This document shows positions 15,998-24,242 of a DNA stretch of 64,000 nt, in pieces. Every line of letters starts with the position of its first letter. Within the stretch, counting starts at the first letter, position 1. The notes under the pieces are model-generated. The model had not been told where the DNA came from. It ran no database searches and was given only the letters and a program-made list of their open reading frames with translations. Position numbers and translations under genes: made by a program. The stretch covers positions 1 to 64,000 of the forward strand of contig NZ_WQLV01000008.1 of NCBI RefSeq assembly GCF_009753675.1. The letters run 5' to 3'. This DNA is from Parasedimentitalea huanghaiensis. Lineage in GTDB: Bacteria; Pseudomonadota; Alphaproteobacteria; Rhodobacterales; Rhodobacteraceae.

Positions 15998-16209
15998 GCA
16001 CCCAAGACATGAATTTTGGAGCTGTTGTTCTTGTTGGCGATTTCAACTGGCGCAAGCGATCCATGCGAAAGTCGTTGGCAGCTTGGTTGTTTGGCCGCCG
16101 CGACAGGTTCACCCATTTGGACAAGGCCTGCACCGTGGCCTGGTGGCGCGATGAACCCTACCTGATCGGGTTTCGGGAGATGCGCGGCGGCTGTTGGGAA
16201 AAGGCGTGA
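15994..16209 (+). CDS. Small protein between terminase subunits
   Basis: A 71-residue basic, Trp-rich product (FNWRKRSMRKSLAAWLFGRR) inserted between the two terminase genes, coupled by ATGA to the first and 3 bases before the second. Not recognised. Its position hints at a packaging accessory. Confidence 0.5.
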   Translation: MSTQDMNFGAVVLVGDFNWRKRSMRKSLAAWLFGRRDRFTHLDKACTVAWWRDEPYLIGFREMRGGCWEKA

Positions 16210-16212
16210 GCA

Positions 16213-17913
16213 ATGACCGCTAAACCCCTCACAGATCAAGAATGGGACGAGCTACGCGCCCAGAGCCGCCAAGCGGTTCCCGACATCATTAGCGAAAGCA
16301 CGGACTTGCCAGCCGTCCTGCTCTCCTACCAATCCAAACTGCTACAAACGACCGCCATCTATCAGTTTGTTGTCTGCGAGAAATCCCGCCGAATTGGGAT
16401 GACCTGGGCAGTTGCTGCGGACGCGGTTCTGACTTCGGGCGCGTCCAAGCCCGCAGGCGGCATGGACACGCTCTACATCGGTTTCAATCTCGATATGGCG
16501 CGGGAGTTTATCGACACCGCCGCCATGTGGGCCAAGGCGTTTATTCCGGCTGCCAGTGCGGTGCAGGAATTCCTCTTTAAGGACCAGGAGAAGGGCGAAG
16601 AAGATCGCGACATTCTTGCCTTCAGGATCAACTTTGCCTCTGGGTTTGAGATCGTCGCTTTGACCAGCAAGCCGCGCTCACTGCGGGGCCGTCAGGGCTA
16701 TGTGATCTTCGATGAGGCGGCCTTCCACGAAGAGCTGGACGAAATGCTCAAAGCCGCCAACGCGCTGTTGATGTGGGGCGGCAAGGTTCTGGTGATTTCA
16801 ACGCACGACGGCGACACCAACCCGTTCAATGCTCTGGTGCGCCAGGTCAATGCGGGCGAGCGGGGCGACAGCGCAACGGTCCTGCGCGTTGACTTCAACG
16901 ACGCAATTGACGCCGGGCTGTATGAGCGCATTGCCCTGGTGACTGGCAAGCCGAACACCGAAGAGGCAAAGCAAGCCTGGGTAAATGGCATTCACGCGGT
17001 TTACGGCGACGACGCCGACGAAGAATTGCACTGCATTCCCAAAGCGGGGTCCGGGGCCTGGTTGAGCGCTCCGCTAATCGAAGCGCGCATGACCGCAGAT
17101 GCGCCAGTCCTGCGCCTGGAACTGCCCGACAACTATTTACACATGACCGACGCGCAACAGTCAGAGCAAATGCGCCCCTTTATGAGGAAGCTCGACAAGG
17201 TTCTGTCTGGTTTGGATATGGACCCGCACTATGCCGCTGGTTTCGACTTTGCCCGCGTGGCCGATTTGTCGGTGATGCCGCTGCTGATGGTGGAGAAAAA
17301 TCTGCGCCGCCGAGAGGCCTTGTCGATTGAAATGCGAAACGTGCCAGGCAACGAGCAAAAGGCCATTGTGGGTGATGTTCTGGACTGTGTGAAAGAGCGA
17401 CTGCTGGGGGCTGCTTTTGACGCCACCGGCATGGGTTGGACGGTGGCCGAGGACATGGGGCGGCGTTTTGGTCTGCGCGAGAACGAAGACACCCCCGGTC
17501 TGATCTGGGCCATTCACTTTAGCCAGGAATGGTACCGGCTGCATATGCCGCCCCTTAAAACCGCGTTTGAAGACGACGCGCTGTCAATCGGCCCGGATGA
17601 CGACCACCTGACCGATCTGGGCAAGGTCAAAGTGGTTCGGGGCATCCCACGGGTTCCCGATGTGCGCGAAAAAGAAAAAGCCAAGGGCGGCAAAAGCGGC
17701 AAGAAGCGCCACGGAGACTATGCCATCGGGTTGGCGCTGGCCCACTTCGCCTCCCGGATGCGGTTCATTGAGTACGACTATCGCGGCATGACCACCCCCC
17801 ACAACGGCAGCGGCCTCGGAGGCGCAGGCCGCGCAGCTCGCAACCGGATCAAAAACAACGGCAAGAACTGGTGGCGAAGCCCACTGGGTTCAGGATTGAG
17901 AGGCGGTATCTAG
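16213..17913 (+). CDS. Large terminase subunit (Mu gp28-like)
   Basis: The 566-residue packaging motor has an N-terminal ATPase with a deviant Walker A (EKSRRIGMTW, near residue 57-66) and Walker B (GYVIFDEAAFHEEL, ~163-176). A C-terminal RNase H-like nuclease has acidic positions AGFDFARVADL, FDATGMGW and a late Asp (HGDYAIGLALAHFA). It cuts host-phage DNA at headful packaging. The stop overlaps the portal GTG start (TAGTG). Confidence 0.92.
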   Translation: MTAKPLTDQEWDELRAQSRQAVPDIISESTDLPAVLLSYQSKLLQTTAIYQFVVCEKSRRIGMTWAVAADAVLTSGASKPAGGMDTLYIGFNLDMAREFIDTAAMWAKAFIPAASAVQEFLFKDQEKGEEDRDILAFRINFASGFEIVALTSKPRSLRGRQGYVIFDEAAFHEELDEMLKAANALLMWGGKVLVISTHDGDTNPFNALVRQVNAGERGDSATVLRVDFNDAIDAGLYERIALVTGKPNTEEAKQAWVNGIHAVYGDDADEELHCIPKAGSGAWLSAPLIEARMTADAPVLRLELPDNYLHMTDAQQSEQMRPFMRKLDKVLSGLDMDPHYAAGFDFARVADLSVMPLLMVEKNLRRREALSIEMRNVPGNEQKAIVGDVLDCVKERLLGAAFDATGMGWTVAEDMGRRFGLRENEDTPGLIWAIHFSQEWYRLHMPPLKTAFEDDALSIGPDDDHLTDLGKVKVVRGIPRVPDVREKEKAKGGKSGKKRHGDYAIGLALAHFASRMRFIEYDYRGMTTPHNGSGLGGAGRAARNRIKNNGKNWWRSPLGSGLRGGI

Positions 17914-19559
17914 TGGCTAAGAAACCCCAAATATATGACGCTTTTGGTCGCCCGCTACAGCGCGCCAACCTAACCAAGGAAATTATGGCGCCTACGGTGG
18001 GCAGCGTCCGCTCGCCAATCTCTGGCTATCCTGCAGACGGTTTGGAACCCCAGCGCCTGGCTAACATCCTGCGCGCCGCCGACGCTGGAGACCCGGTTCG
18101 CTACCTTGAGTTAGCCGAAACCATTGAAGAGCGCGACGCGCATTATCTCGCTGTTGTCGGCACTCGCAAACGAGCGGTTAGCCAACTTGAAATGACGGTT
18201 GAGCCCGGCGGTGATAGCACAGAAGAACTGTCCCACGCCGATATGGTGCGCAACTGGCTGAAGCGCGACGAGTTGACGGCAGAAATCTTTGATATTCTGG
18301 ACGCTGTAGGCAAAGGCTACAGTTTCACCGAGATCATTTGGGGCCAGTCCATGGGGCAATACTTCCCCGAGCGGCTAGAGTGGCGTGACCCGCGTTGGTT
18401 CCGTTTCGACCGTCACGACCTCAAAACGCCGGTCATGCTGTCTGACACCGGCCAGGAAGAGCCCCTAGAGCCTTTCAGGTTCATCTATGCACCGATGCAG
18501 GCCAAATCTGGCCTCGCATTGCGCGGCGGTCTGGCGCGCGTGGCCTCCTGGGCTTGGATGTTCAAAGCCTTCACCCAACGCGATTGGGCAATATTCACCC
18601 AGACCTATGGCCAGCCTTTGCGTGTCGGCAAATATGGGCCGGGTGCGTCTGAGGACGACAAGGACAAGCTGTTCCAGGCAGTAGCGGAAATCGCTGGCGA
18701 CTGTGCAGCGATTGTACCCGACAGCATGTCCATCGACTTTGTCGAAGCCAAAAGTCTCGGCTCGTCTACAGACCACTACGAGCGCCGTTGCGATTGGCTG
18801 GACAAACAGACCTCCAAGGCGGTGCTGGGACAAACGGCCACGACAGATGCAGAGACCGGCGGTATGGGATCTGGCAAGGAACATCGCGAGGTCCAAGAAG
18901 ACATCGAGCGCGCAGACGCTCGGTTGCTTGCCGCGATCCTGAACCGCAATTTGATCCGGCCTTGGATTGATATCGAGTATGGCCCTCAGAATACCTACCC
19001 GCGCCTGATCATTGCCCGACCAGAAGTTGAAGACCTGAAAGCCTGGACGGATGCGGTTACGCCTTGGGTCGATGTGGGGCTTGAAGTGGAGCAAGAGGAA
19101 GTGCGCGCCAAGTTTGGACTCAAAGCTCCAAAGGCGGGGGCGAAAATATTGGGTAGAAACCCGCAATCGCCCGACACGAGCCCAAATTCATCCGCCGAAA
19201 AGGATCAGAACCTCTCTGAGACTAAATTTAAACACCGTTTTAAGGGCCTCGACGGGAATTTTCAGGTGGATGCCGCTCTACAGTCAGAAAACGCCTCACA
19301 GGGCGATATAGGCGCTCTGGCCCCTACCGCTGTTTGGACGGGTCAGTTTACTGAAGCCGCAACCCCGGCTTTGGACGGCATGTTGCAAAGCATTGAGGCC
19401 ATGCTGGCAGCGGCGACTACGATGGAAGAATTCCGCGAATTCCTGCTGGAAGGCTACCCCGACCTGAACAGCGGCGAGCTTGCCAAGGTCATGGGGGAGG
19501 CTTTCGCGGCATCATTTGCAGGCGGGCGCGCCACCCTTGAGGACGACGCCAGTGCCTGA
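17913..19559 (+). CDS. Portal protein, DUF935 (Mu gp29)
   Basis: A protein of 548 residues forming the dodecameric DNA channel at the capsid vertex. DUF935 features include ILRAADAGDPVRYLELAETI, WGQSMGQYFPERLEWRDPRW and the conserved SKAVLGQTATTDAETGG. The GTG at 17913 is preferred: it overlaps the terminase stop, GAGAGG precedes it, and the N terminus MAKKPQIYDAFGRPL is typical. A GTG at 17871 would add 14 residues. Confidence 0.9.
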   Translation: MAKKPQIYDAFGRPLQRANLTKEIMAPTVGSVRSPISGYPADGLEPQRLANILRAADAGDPVRYLELAETIEERDAHYLAVVGTRKRAVSQLEMTVEPGGDSTEELSHADMVRNWLKRDELTAEIFDILDAVGKGYSFTEIIWGQSMGQYFPERLEWRDPRWFRFDRHDLKTPVMLSDTGQEEPLEPFRFIYAPMQAKSGLALRGGLARVASWAWMFKAFTQRDWAIFTQTYGQPLRVGKYGPGASEDDKDKLFQAVAEIAGDCAAIVPDSMSIDFVEAKSLGSSTDHYERRCDWLDKQTSKAVLGQTATTDAETGGMGSGKEHREVQEDIERADARLLAAILNRNLIRPWIDIEYGPQNTYPRLIIARPEVEDLKAWTDAVTPWVDVGLEVEQEEVRAKFGLKAPKAGAKILGRNPQSPDTSPNSSAEKDQNLSETKFKHRFKGLDGNFQVDAALQSENASQGDIGALAPTAVWTGQFTEAATPALDGMLQSIEAMLAAATTMEEFREFLLEGYPDLNSGELAKVMGEAFAASFAGGRATLEDDASA

Positions 19560-20790
19560 ACCAATTGAGGCCATTCTTCGCAAACCCTTCCCGCACCAGG
19601 TCGCGGCGTTTCGGCTTCGACTTGGCAACCTAGTCCCAAGTTCGGCCTGGAATGACCTGGCCGGAAGCGCCAACGACCGGGGCTTTATGGTTGCCGGTGC
19701 TGTGAAGGCCGACCTGCTGGCTGACCTGGCCGCTGCCGTAGATCGATCCATTACCGAGGGCACCGGCTTTGAAGCCTTCAAACAGGATTTCAGAAGCATT
19801 GTCGCCAAACGCGGCTGGACGGGCTGGACCGGCGAAGACACCGAGGCAGGACAAGCCTGGCGGATGCGCACGGTTTACCACACCAACATGCGCACCTCCT
19901 ACATGGGCGGTCGCCTGGCCCAATTGCGCGAGGGCAATTTTCCATTCTGGGTGTACCGCCATGGCGGATCTGCAGAGCCGCGCCTGCAACACCTTGCCTG
20001 GGACGGGCTGATCCTGCCGTCTGATCATCCATTTTGGCTGAAGCATTTCCCGCCCAATGGGTTTGGCTGCAATTGTCGGATCGTTGGGGCCAGCAGTATG
20101 GCCGGTGCTATTCGGCGCGGTGGTGACCCCACCAAGGTCCTGCAGGACGGCTGGGACCAGGTGAACCCCAATACCGGCAGGCTCGACGGTATTGGCGAGG
20201 GCTGGGACCATGCCCCTGCAGGTTCCGTTTCTGATATGGTTCAAACCATGGCCAGCAAAACCATCAACTGGCCCTATTCGATTTCCCGCGCCTATATGGA
20301 CGATCTGCCAGCTTCAGCTCAGGACGCCCATTCCACCGCCTATCGCAACTTATACTCGCTGCACGAAGATATCCGCCGTTATGCCGACGCTGTAGCAGAT
20401 GGGCGCAGCGTGGCCCCGATCCGCACGATGGGCCGGTTAAGCCAATCACACCGCAGGCGTATCGCCGAAGTGTCTGGCCGGGATTTGGAGAACTACCACT
20501 TCACACTGGACGATTCCGCAGTGCGCCACTTCTTAAGCTCTCATGGCAGTGTATCTGAGGCCTTGCGCGGGCAGTTTCAGATCAACCAGGACAACCTTGC
20601 CCTGCTCCCACGCTTACTAGACCGCCCCGACAGCATTGAAGCCGCTGGCATAACGCGAGCAGGCCACCCAATTGTGCGCTTCACCAGGCAATTTGGTGCG
20701 CAGGTCTACACAGTAGCCATGGAGATCCGAGACAAAAAACACCACATGCTGGCAGTTCAAAACATGTGGGGGAGACAAGTTTCAAACTAG
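19552..20790 (+). CDS. Mu gpF-like head protein fused to a PBECR-type nuclease domain
   Basis: The 412-residue protein begins with the gpF/SPP1 gp7 minor-head domain (to ~residue 190: DTEAGQAWRMRTVYHTNMRT, then HFPPNGFGCNCRIVGAS). The C-terminal ~110 residues (HFTLDDSAVRHFLSSHGS, QFQINQDNLALLPRLLDRPD, then YTVAMEIRDKKHHMLAVQNM) look like the phage Barnase-EndoU-ColicinE5/D-RelE-like nuclease group often fused to phage head proteins. It may be ejected with DNA as an RNase. The start is the GTG at 19552 with GAGG 9 bases upstream, overlapping the portal stop. The final ~10 residues are close to the AT-rich insert junction. Confidence 0.8.
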   Translation: MPEPIEAILRKPFPHQVAAFRLRLGNLVPSSAWNDLAGSANDRGFMVAGAVKADLLADLAAAVDRSITEGTGFEAFKQDFRSIVAKRGWTGWTGEDTEAGQAWRMRTVYHTNMRTSYMGGRLAQLREGNFPFWVYRHGGSAEPRLQHLAWDGLILPSDHPFWLKHFPPNGFGCNCRIVGASSMAGAIRRGGDPTKVLQDGWDQVNPNTGRLDGIGEGWDHAPAGSVSDMVQTMASKTINWPYSISRAYMDDLPASAQDAHSTAYRNLYSLHEDIRRYADAVADGRSVAPIRTMGRLSQSHRRRIAEVSGRDLENYHFTLDDSAVRHFLSSHGSVSEALRGQFQINQDNLALLPRLLDRPDSIEAAGITRAGHPIVRFTRQFGAQVYTVAMEIRDKKHHMLAVQNMWGRQVSN

Positions 20791-20869
20791 AATACGAAAA
20801 CAATCGGTCGCAAAGCAGAGAACCTCTTTCCGTTGAGCTCTGGGAACAGAGTCAAAGGGAGGATGTCCA

Positions 20870-20941
20870 ATGAAGCAATCAACTGTCGATCTATTCATAG
20901 TTGAAATCAGTTGGCGAAAAAAAAGTTCTGTGGAATGCTGA
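20870..20941 (+). CDS. 23-residue leader frame ending just after an A8 tract
   Basis: The ATG has the best RBS in this part (AGGGAGGA at 20856-20863, 6 bases before it), yet the frame stops after 23 codons, 15 bases beyond eight A (20917-20924). Skipping one base in the A tract continues into the large frame that follows, giving ...EISWRKKVLWNAEIAN. It is therefore either the true 5' end of the next gene, read through slippage or broken by an indel, or a short leader peptide. Confidence 0.45.
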   Translation: MKQSTVDLFIVEISWRKKSSVEC

Positions 20942-21404
20942 AATTGCGAATCCAGATATGAGCTATTTTTTCATGCCAAACGATATTCGAGACCGCCTTG
21001 ATAAACAGTATCTGCCTGTCATTGAATTGAAGAGCGCTGAAGACGTTCGGCAATTTCTGGAAAACCAAGACCTTGAGGACTTGAAGCTTTATTGGAATAC
21101 ATTTCAGGAAACTCTCAAAAAAAATCATGCCGACCGCGCTTATCTCATCGAAGAGGAGTTCAAGCGACGAGAACCAACAGATTGGGTCAGTAAGGCAATT
21201 AAATGGTTACGGGAGAAGCCGATCCCAGCCGCTTTCATACTGCTAATCTTGGGCGTCGGCTTTGCTGCAAATTTCAAGGAGCAGCTTTGCGATTTGACCG
21301 ACTGGTGTAAACCACCCCCACCTATTCCTGATTGCAACGACTTGACTGAGTTAGAATGTGAGTTGGCAAAAAATATTCTTAAAACCATAGAAGGGATAAA
21401 GTAA
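20901..21404 (+). CDS. Single-span membrane protein of the gpF-gpG insert
   Basis: Up to 167 residues: a charged helical N-terminal region, one membrane segment (IPAAFILLILGVGFAANF, near residues 108-125), and a short tail with four Cys and a Pro-rich stretch (CDLTDWCKPPPPIPDCNDL), suggesting a disulfide-bonded periplasmic part. The TTG at 20901 has no RBS; the real start is probably the ATG at 20870 in another frame (see the leader entry). Its stop overlaps the next ATG by one base (TAATG). AT-rich compared with its neighbours, so it is an acquired gene. Not recognised. Confidence 0.55.
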   Translation: MKSVGEKKVLWNAEIANPDMSYFFMPNDIRDRLDKQYLPVIELKSAEDVRQFLENQDLEDLKLYWNTFQETLKKNHADRAYLIEEEFKRREPTDWVSKAIKWLREKPIPAAFILLILGVGFAANFKEQLCDLTDWCKPPPPIPDCNDLTELECELAKNILKTIEGIK

Positions 21405-22111
21405 TGTCCGTTAATCGTTTTTTTGTTTCGGTATCTTTGACAGCAATTTTTTCAATGGCCGCAACGCCTAGCGTTAGTCAAAATAATGCGGCCGTATTGC
21501 GCGAAATTCTTGAGAAGGTTGAAGCCTTTAAAACGGAAACCATGGCTCTACAGAACGAACTTCAAACAGAGAGGGAACGGGCATTAGTTCTTGAGGCGCG
21601 TATCGAAAAGTTGGAGAAAGAAGGAGACAGCAGCAGTGTTCCGTCCATCCCAGTCGGCGCGGTTATGGCATTTGATACTGACCCGAAGACGGAGCCGGGA
21701 TGCCCGGCAGGCTGGGAATTCTTTGAACCAGCTGGAGGGCGTATGATTGTAGGAGCCGGAGACCACAACAATAGGTGGTTTCAGCGCGACTCAAGTGAAC
21801 CGTTGCCAATAAGTATATATCCAACCTTTGAGCAAGACGCTCGCGCAGGAGTTCAAGAAACGGACGAGGCCCGCGCCACCGGTGGCGCGGAATCTGTATC
21901 AATTACTGTAGCTCAGTTGCCTCCCCACAATCATGGATTAGAGCATGGGCTCAATGGCCAGCAACTACCTTGGTATGCACAAGCAAAATCCTATCCCGTA
22001 CCGATTGGAGTAGCACATTCTGGAAGCGAATATGACTGGAGTTCTGGCAGTGGCGAGGGCCATCCGAACATGCCACCATTCATAGCATTGTATTATTGCA
22101 AGAAAAAATGA
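21404..22111 (+). CDS. Exported protein with coiled coil and tail-collar-like domain
   Basis: The 235-residue product begins with a signal peptide (VSLTAIFSMAATPSVS, cleavage near residue 25). A coiled coil follows (~28-75), then a domain resembling phage tail-collar/microcyclamide-like modules: PVGAVMAFDTDPK, CPAGW, GRMIVGAGDH, then VSITVAQLPPHNHG and HPNMPPFIALYYCKKK. Collar domains normally sit in tail fibres, not on exported proteins. With the preceding membrane protein it forms a two-gene cargo unit between gpF and gpG. It could act at the surface of the lysogen, for example in superinfection blocking; that is inference. Confidence 0.7.
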   Translation: MSVNRFFVSVSLTAIFSMAATPSVSQNNAAVLREILEKVEAFKTETMALQNELQTERERALVLEARIEKLEKEGDSSSVPSIPVGAVMAFDTDPKTEPGCPAGWEFFEPAGGRMIVGAGDHNNRWFQRDSSEPLPISIYPTFEQDARAGVQETDEARATGGAESVSITVAQLPPHNHGLEHGLNGQQLPWYAQAKSYPVPIGVAHSGSEYDWSSGSGEGHPNMPPFIALYYCKKK

Positions 22112-22141
22112 TGCACCCAACAAAAACAAAGGACTAATCGC

Positions 22142-22633
22142 ATTTCAACCATAGAGTACAATACAGACACCCTGGACCCGCTGCTGGCGGCTGTGGCGGC
22201 GGCTATTGGCGATATGTCCCCAATCATGCAGGACATTGGCGAACTGCTCGTGCAATCCAGCCAGGACCGGATGCGCGACGGCGAACAACCAGACGGAACC
22301 CCCTTTGCCCCGCGCTCACAAACCACTCTGGACCGCTATGCCATGCTGGGGCTGACATTTGGCGCGCCGCTGAATGTTTCGGGCGATATGCGCAACACCC
22401 TGTTTTACGACGCCGACCAGGACAGCGCTGAATTTGGATCAAACGCCATTCAAGCCGCCGTCATGCAATTCGGCGCAGCCAAGGGGGCCTTTGGCAAAGC
22501 GTCAAATGGGGCGTCGATCCCCTGGGGCGCTATCCCGGCCCGCCCGTTTATCGGCATGTCTGACGAGGACCAGGACAATATCGTCGCCGAGCTGAGCGAA
22601 TGGCTGGAAGAGGCCGCGCAACAGCGGGATTGA
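22142..22633 (+). CDS. Mu gpG-like virion morphogenesis protein, apparent ATT start
   Basis: The family's N-terminal pattern (STIEYNTDTLDPLLAAVAAA, then PIMQDIGELLVQSSQDRMRD and PDGTPFAPRS) is only complete if translation begins at the ATT at 22142, which has AGGA 8 bases upstream. There is no ATG, GTG or TTG in frame between the preceding stop at 22109 and that point; the first usual start (GTG at 22193) would remove 17 residues of conserved helix. The product (163 residues) is a tail completion/virion assembly protein. The insert just upstream probably destroyed the original start. Confidence 0.8.
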   Translation: MSTIEYNTDTLDPLLAAVAAAIGDMSPIMQDIGELLVQSSQDRMRDGEQPDGTPFAPRSQTTLDRYAMLGLTFGAPLNVSGDMRNTLFYDADQDSAEFGSNAIQAAVMQFGAAKGAFGKASNGASIPWGAIPARPFIGMSDEDQDNIVAELSEWLEEAAQQRD

Positions 22634-22683
22634 CCCAGCGGGAAATCCCCGCCAACTTACCCAACACACTCATGAACGCCCGC

Positions 22684-22716
22684 ACCCGCAAACTGTTGTG
22701 GGTGTCTGCATTTTAG
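22684..22716 (+). terminator. Hairpin between gpG and protease genes
   Basis: ACCCGCAA (22684-22691) pairs with TTGTGGGT (22696-22703), with a 4-base loop and a downstream TTTT at 22711-22714. The stem sequence repeats that at 13522-13541. Confidence 0.6.
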
Positions 22717-22737
22717 CCCCGCTGCGAATATGGCGGC

Positions 22738-23799
22738 ATGAGTAAAGTTGCACAAATCACCACCGTTTCACTGAATTCCCAGCTCCTGCCCGATAATCAG
22801 GGCGAGGTGCCGGATTTGGTGCATTTGCTGCCTATGAGCGACGGCCGGGTGCAAACCAATGACGCGCGGGGCCCCTACCATGTAACCAACGCCCAAGACA
22901 TTATTGACGCCAGTTTTGCAGATTCTGACCGGCTGCCAATTGACGAAAATCACGCCATTGACCTTGCCGCTCCCAAAGGGCTCCCTGCCCCGTCGCGCGG
23001 TTGGATCACCGCAATGCAGGCTCGCGACGATGGGATCTGGGGCAAGGTTGAATGGTCTGAAGAAGGCCGCGACCTCCTGAAGGCGCGTGCCTATCGCTAC
23101 CTCTCCCCCGTCATTGGCCTGCCCAACAAAACCTCCAAGACCGTCACCGGCATCTTGCGGGCCAGCCTCGTCAACCGACCCAACCTACGTGAAATTTCCG
23201 CTCTTAATCAGGAGACCGACGATATGTCGTTTCAAAAGAACATGGCCGGGGCGCTGGGGCTTAGTGCCGACGCCTCGGAAGCCGATATTTCGGCAGCCCT
23301 GACCACCTTGAAAGACGCAGGCGCAACCCAAGCCACCGCGTTGCAGTCCCAACTGTCAGACATCGGCACGGCTCTGGGCGTTGCTGAAGGTGGCGACGTC
23401 CTGGCCGCTGCCAAGAGCGCCCAAAGCAGCGGTGATGGCGACACGATTGTCGCGCTGCAATCCACCGTTGCCGAGCTATCCGGTCAGGTCACCGCGCTGC
23501 AAAGCGCCAACCAGACCTCTGCCGCCACGACCTTTGTCGATACGGCAATTTCTGAAATGCGCGTCGGGGTTAAAGCCAGCCGCGAGCAATACATCGCGAT
23601 GCACCAAAAGGACCCTTCTGGGACCGAGGCCATCATCGGCGGTCTGCCCAAGCTGAACACATCCGGCACCACCCTTCTGCCCCCCAAGCCCGCCGACGGT
23701 GTTGTCTCCCTCAATGCGGATCAATCCGCCGTGGCCGCCCAGTTGGGCTTAAGCGACGAGGACTATGCCACATCTATCAAAGATGAAGGGAACGCCTGA
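22738..23799 (+). CDS. Mu I-like capsid maturation protease
   Basis: A protein of 353 residues with an N-terminal protease domain (~1-155: PIDENHAIDLAAPKGLPAPS, then YRYLSPVIG and ILRASLVNRPNL) of the Mu I family, and a C-terminal Ala/Gln-rich coiled-coil scaffold. It processes the scaffold during head assembly. The stop overlaps the next start (TGATG). Confidence 0.88.
   Translation: MSKVAQITTVSLNSQLLPDNQGEVPDLVHLLPMSDGRVQTNDARGPYHVTNAQDIIDASFADSDRLPIDENHAIDLAAPKGLPAPSRGWITAMQARDDGIWGKVEWSEEGRDLLKARAYRYLSPVIGLPNKTSKTVTGILRASLVNRPNLREISALNQETDDMSFQKNMAGALGLSADASEADISAALTTLKDAGATQATALQSQLSDIGTALGVAEGGDVLAAAKSAQSSGDGDTIVALQSTVAELSGQVTALQSANQTSAATTFVDTAISEMRVGVKASREQYIAMHQKDPSGTEAIIGGLPKLNTSGTTLLPPKPADGVVSLNADQSAVAAQLGLSDEDYATSIKDEGNA
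23224..23799 (+). CDS. Internal in-frame scaffolding protein (gpZ-like)
   Basis: An ATG at 23224, preceded by AGGAG about 10 bases upstream, begins MSFQKNMAGALGLSADASEA in the frame of the protease gene. In Mu the scaffold protein Z is made from just such an internal start within gene I. The product would be 191 residues of mostly helical scaffold. Support is position and RBS plus precedent. Confidence 0.6.
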   Translation: MSFQKNMAGALGLSADASEADISAALTTLKDAGATQATALQSQLSDIGTALGVAEGGDVLAAAKSAQSSGDGDTIVALQSTVAELSGQVTALQSANQTSAATTFVDTAISEMRVGVKASREQYIAMHQKDPSGTEAIIGGLPKLNTSGTTLLPPKPADGVVSLNADQSAVAAQLGLSDEDYATSIKDEGNA

Positions 23800-24230
23800 T
23801 GACTGCCCTTACAAAAGGCCGCAACACCCCCGAGAGCGTTGGTGACAACCGCGTCGGGCCTCTTGCCGCTGCTGAACGCCTCTTTGTCGGAGCCATTGCC
23901 ATGCGCAATGCCGCTGGCTTGCTGGTTGCGGGTCAAACCGCTGCTGGTTTGGTCGGCATCGGTTGCGCAACCGCAGAGACTGACAACCGCTTAGGTGCGG
24001 ATAGTGATTTGGCCGCCCCTTACAAGCCCGGCACCTTCCGCTACGCCAACTCGGCTGCAGGGGATGAAGTCACCGCCGCAGATATTGGCAGCCTTGCCTA
24101 TGTCGTGGACGACCAGACGGTTGCCAAGACAAACGGCGGTGCCACCCGTTCACCCGCAGGTTTCATCGACAATGTGGACGCCCAAGGCGTCTGGGTCCGC
24201 TTCGACGAAGCGCTGACCAACGCAGGCTAA
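23799..24230 (+). CDS. Putative capsid decoration protein
   Basis: The 143-residue, Ala/Gly/Thr-rich product (GCATAETDNRLGADSDLAAP, then GDEVTAADIGSLAYVVDDQT) lies between scaffold and major capsid genes, the place of a small head-stabilising or decoration protein in RcapMu-like phages. The family is not certain. RBS and start overlap the protease stop. Confidence 0.6.
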   Translation: MTALTKGRNTPESVGDNRVGPLAAAERLFVGAIAMRNAAGLLVAGQTAAGLVGIGCATAETDNRLGADSDLAAPYKPGTFRYANSAAGDEVTAADIGSLAYVVDDQTVAKTNGGATRSPAGFIDNVDAQGVWVRFDEALTNAG

Positions 24231-24242
24231 CAGGAGCCCCTC

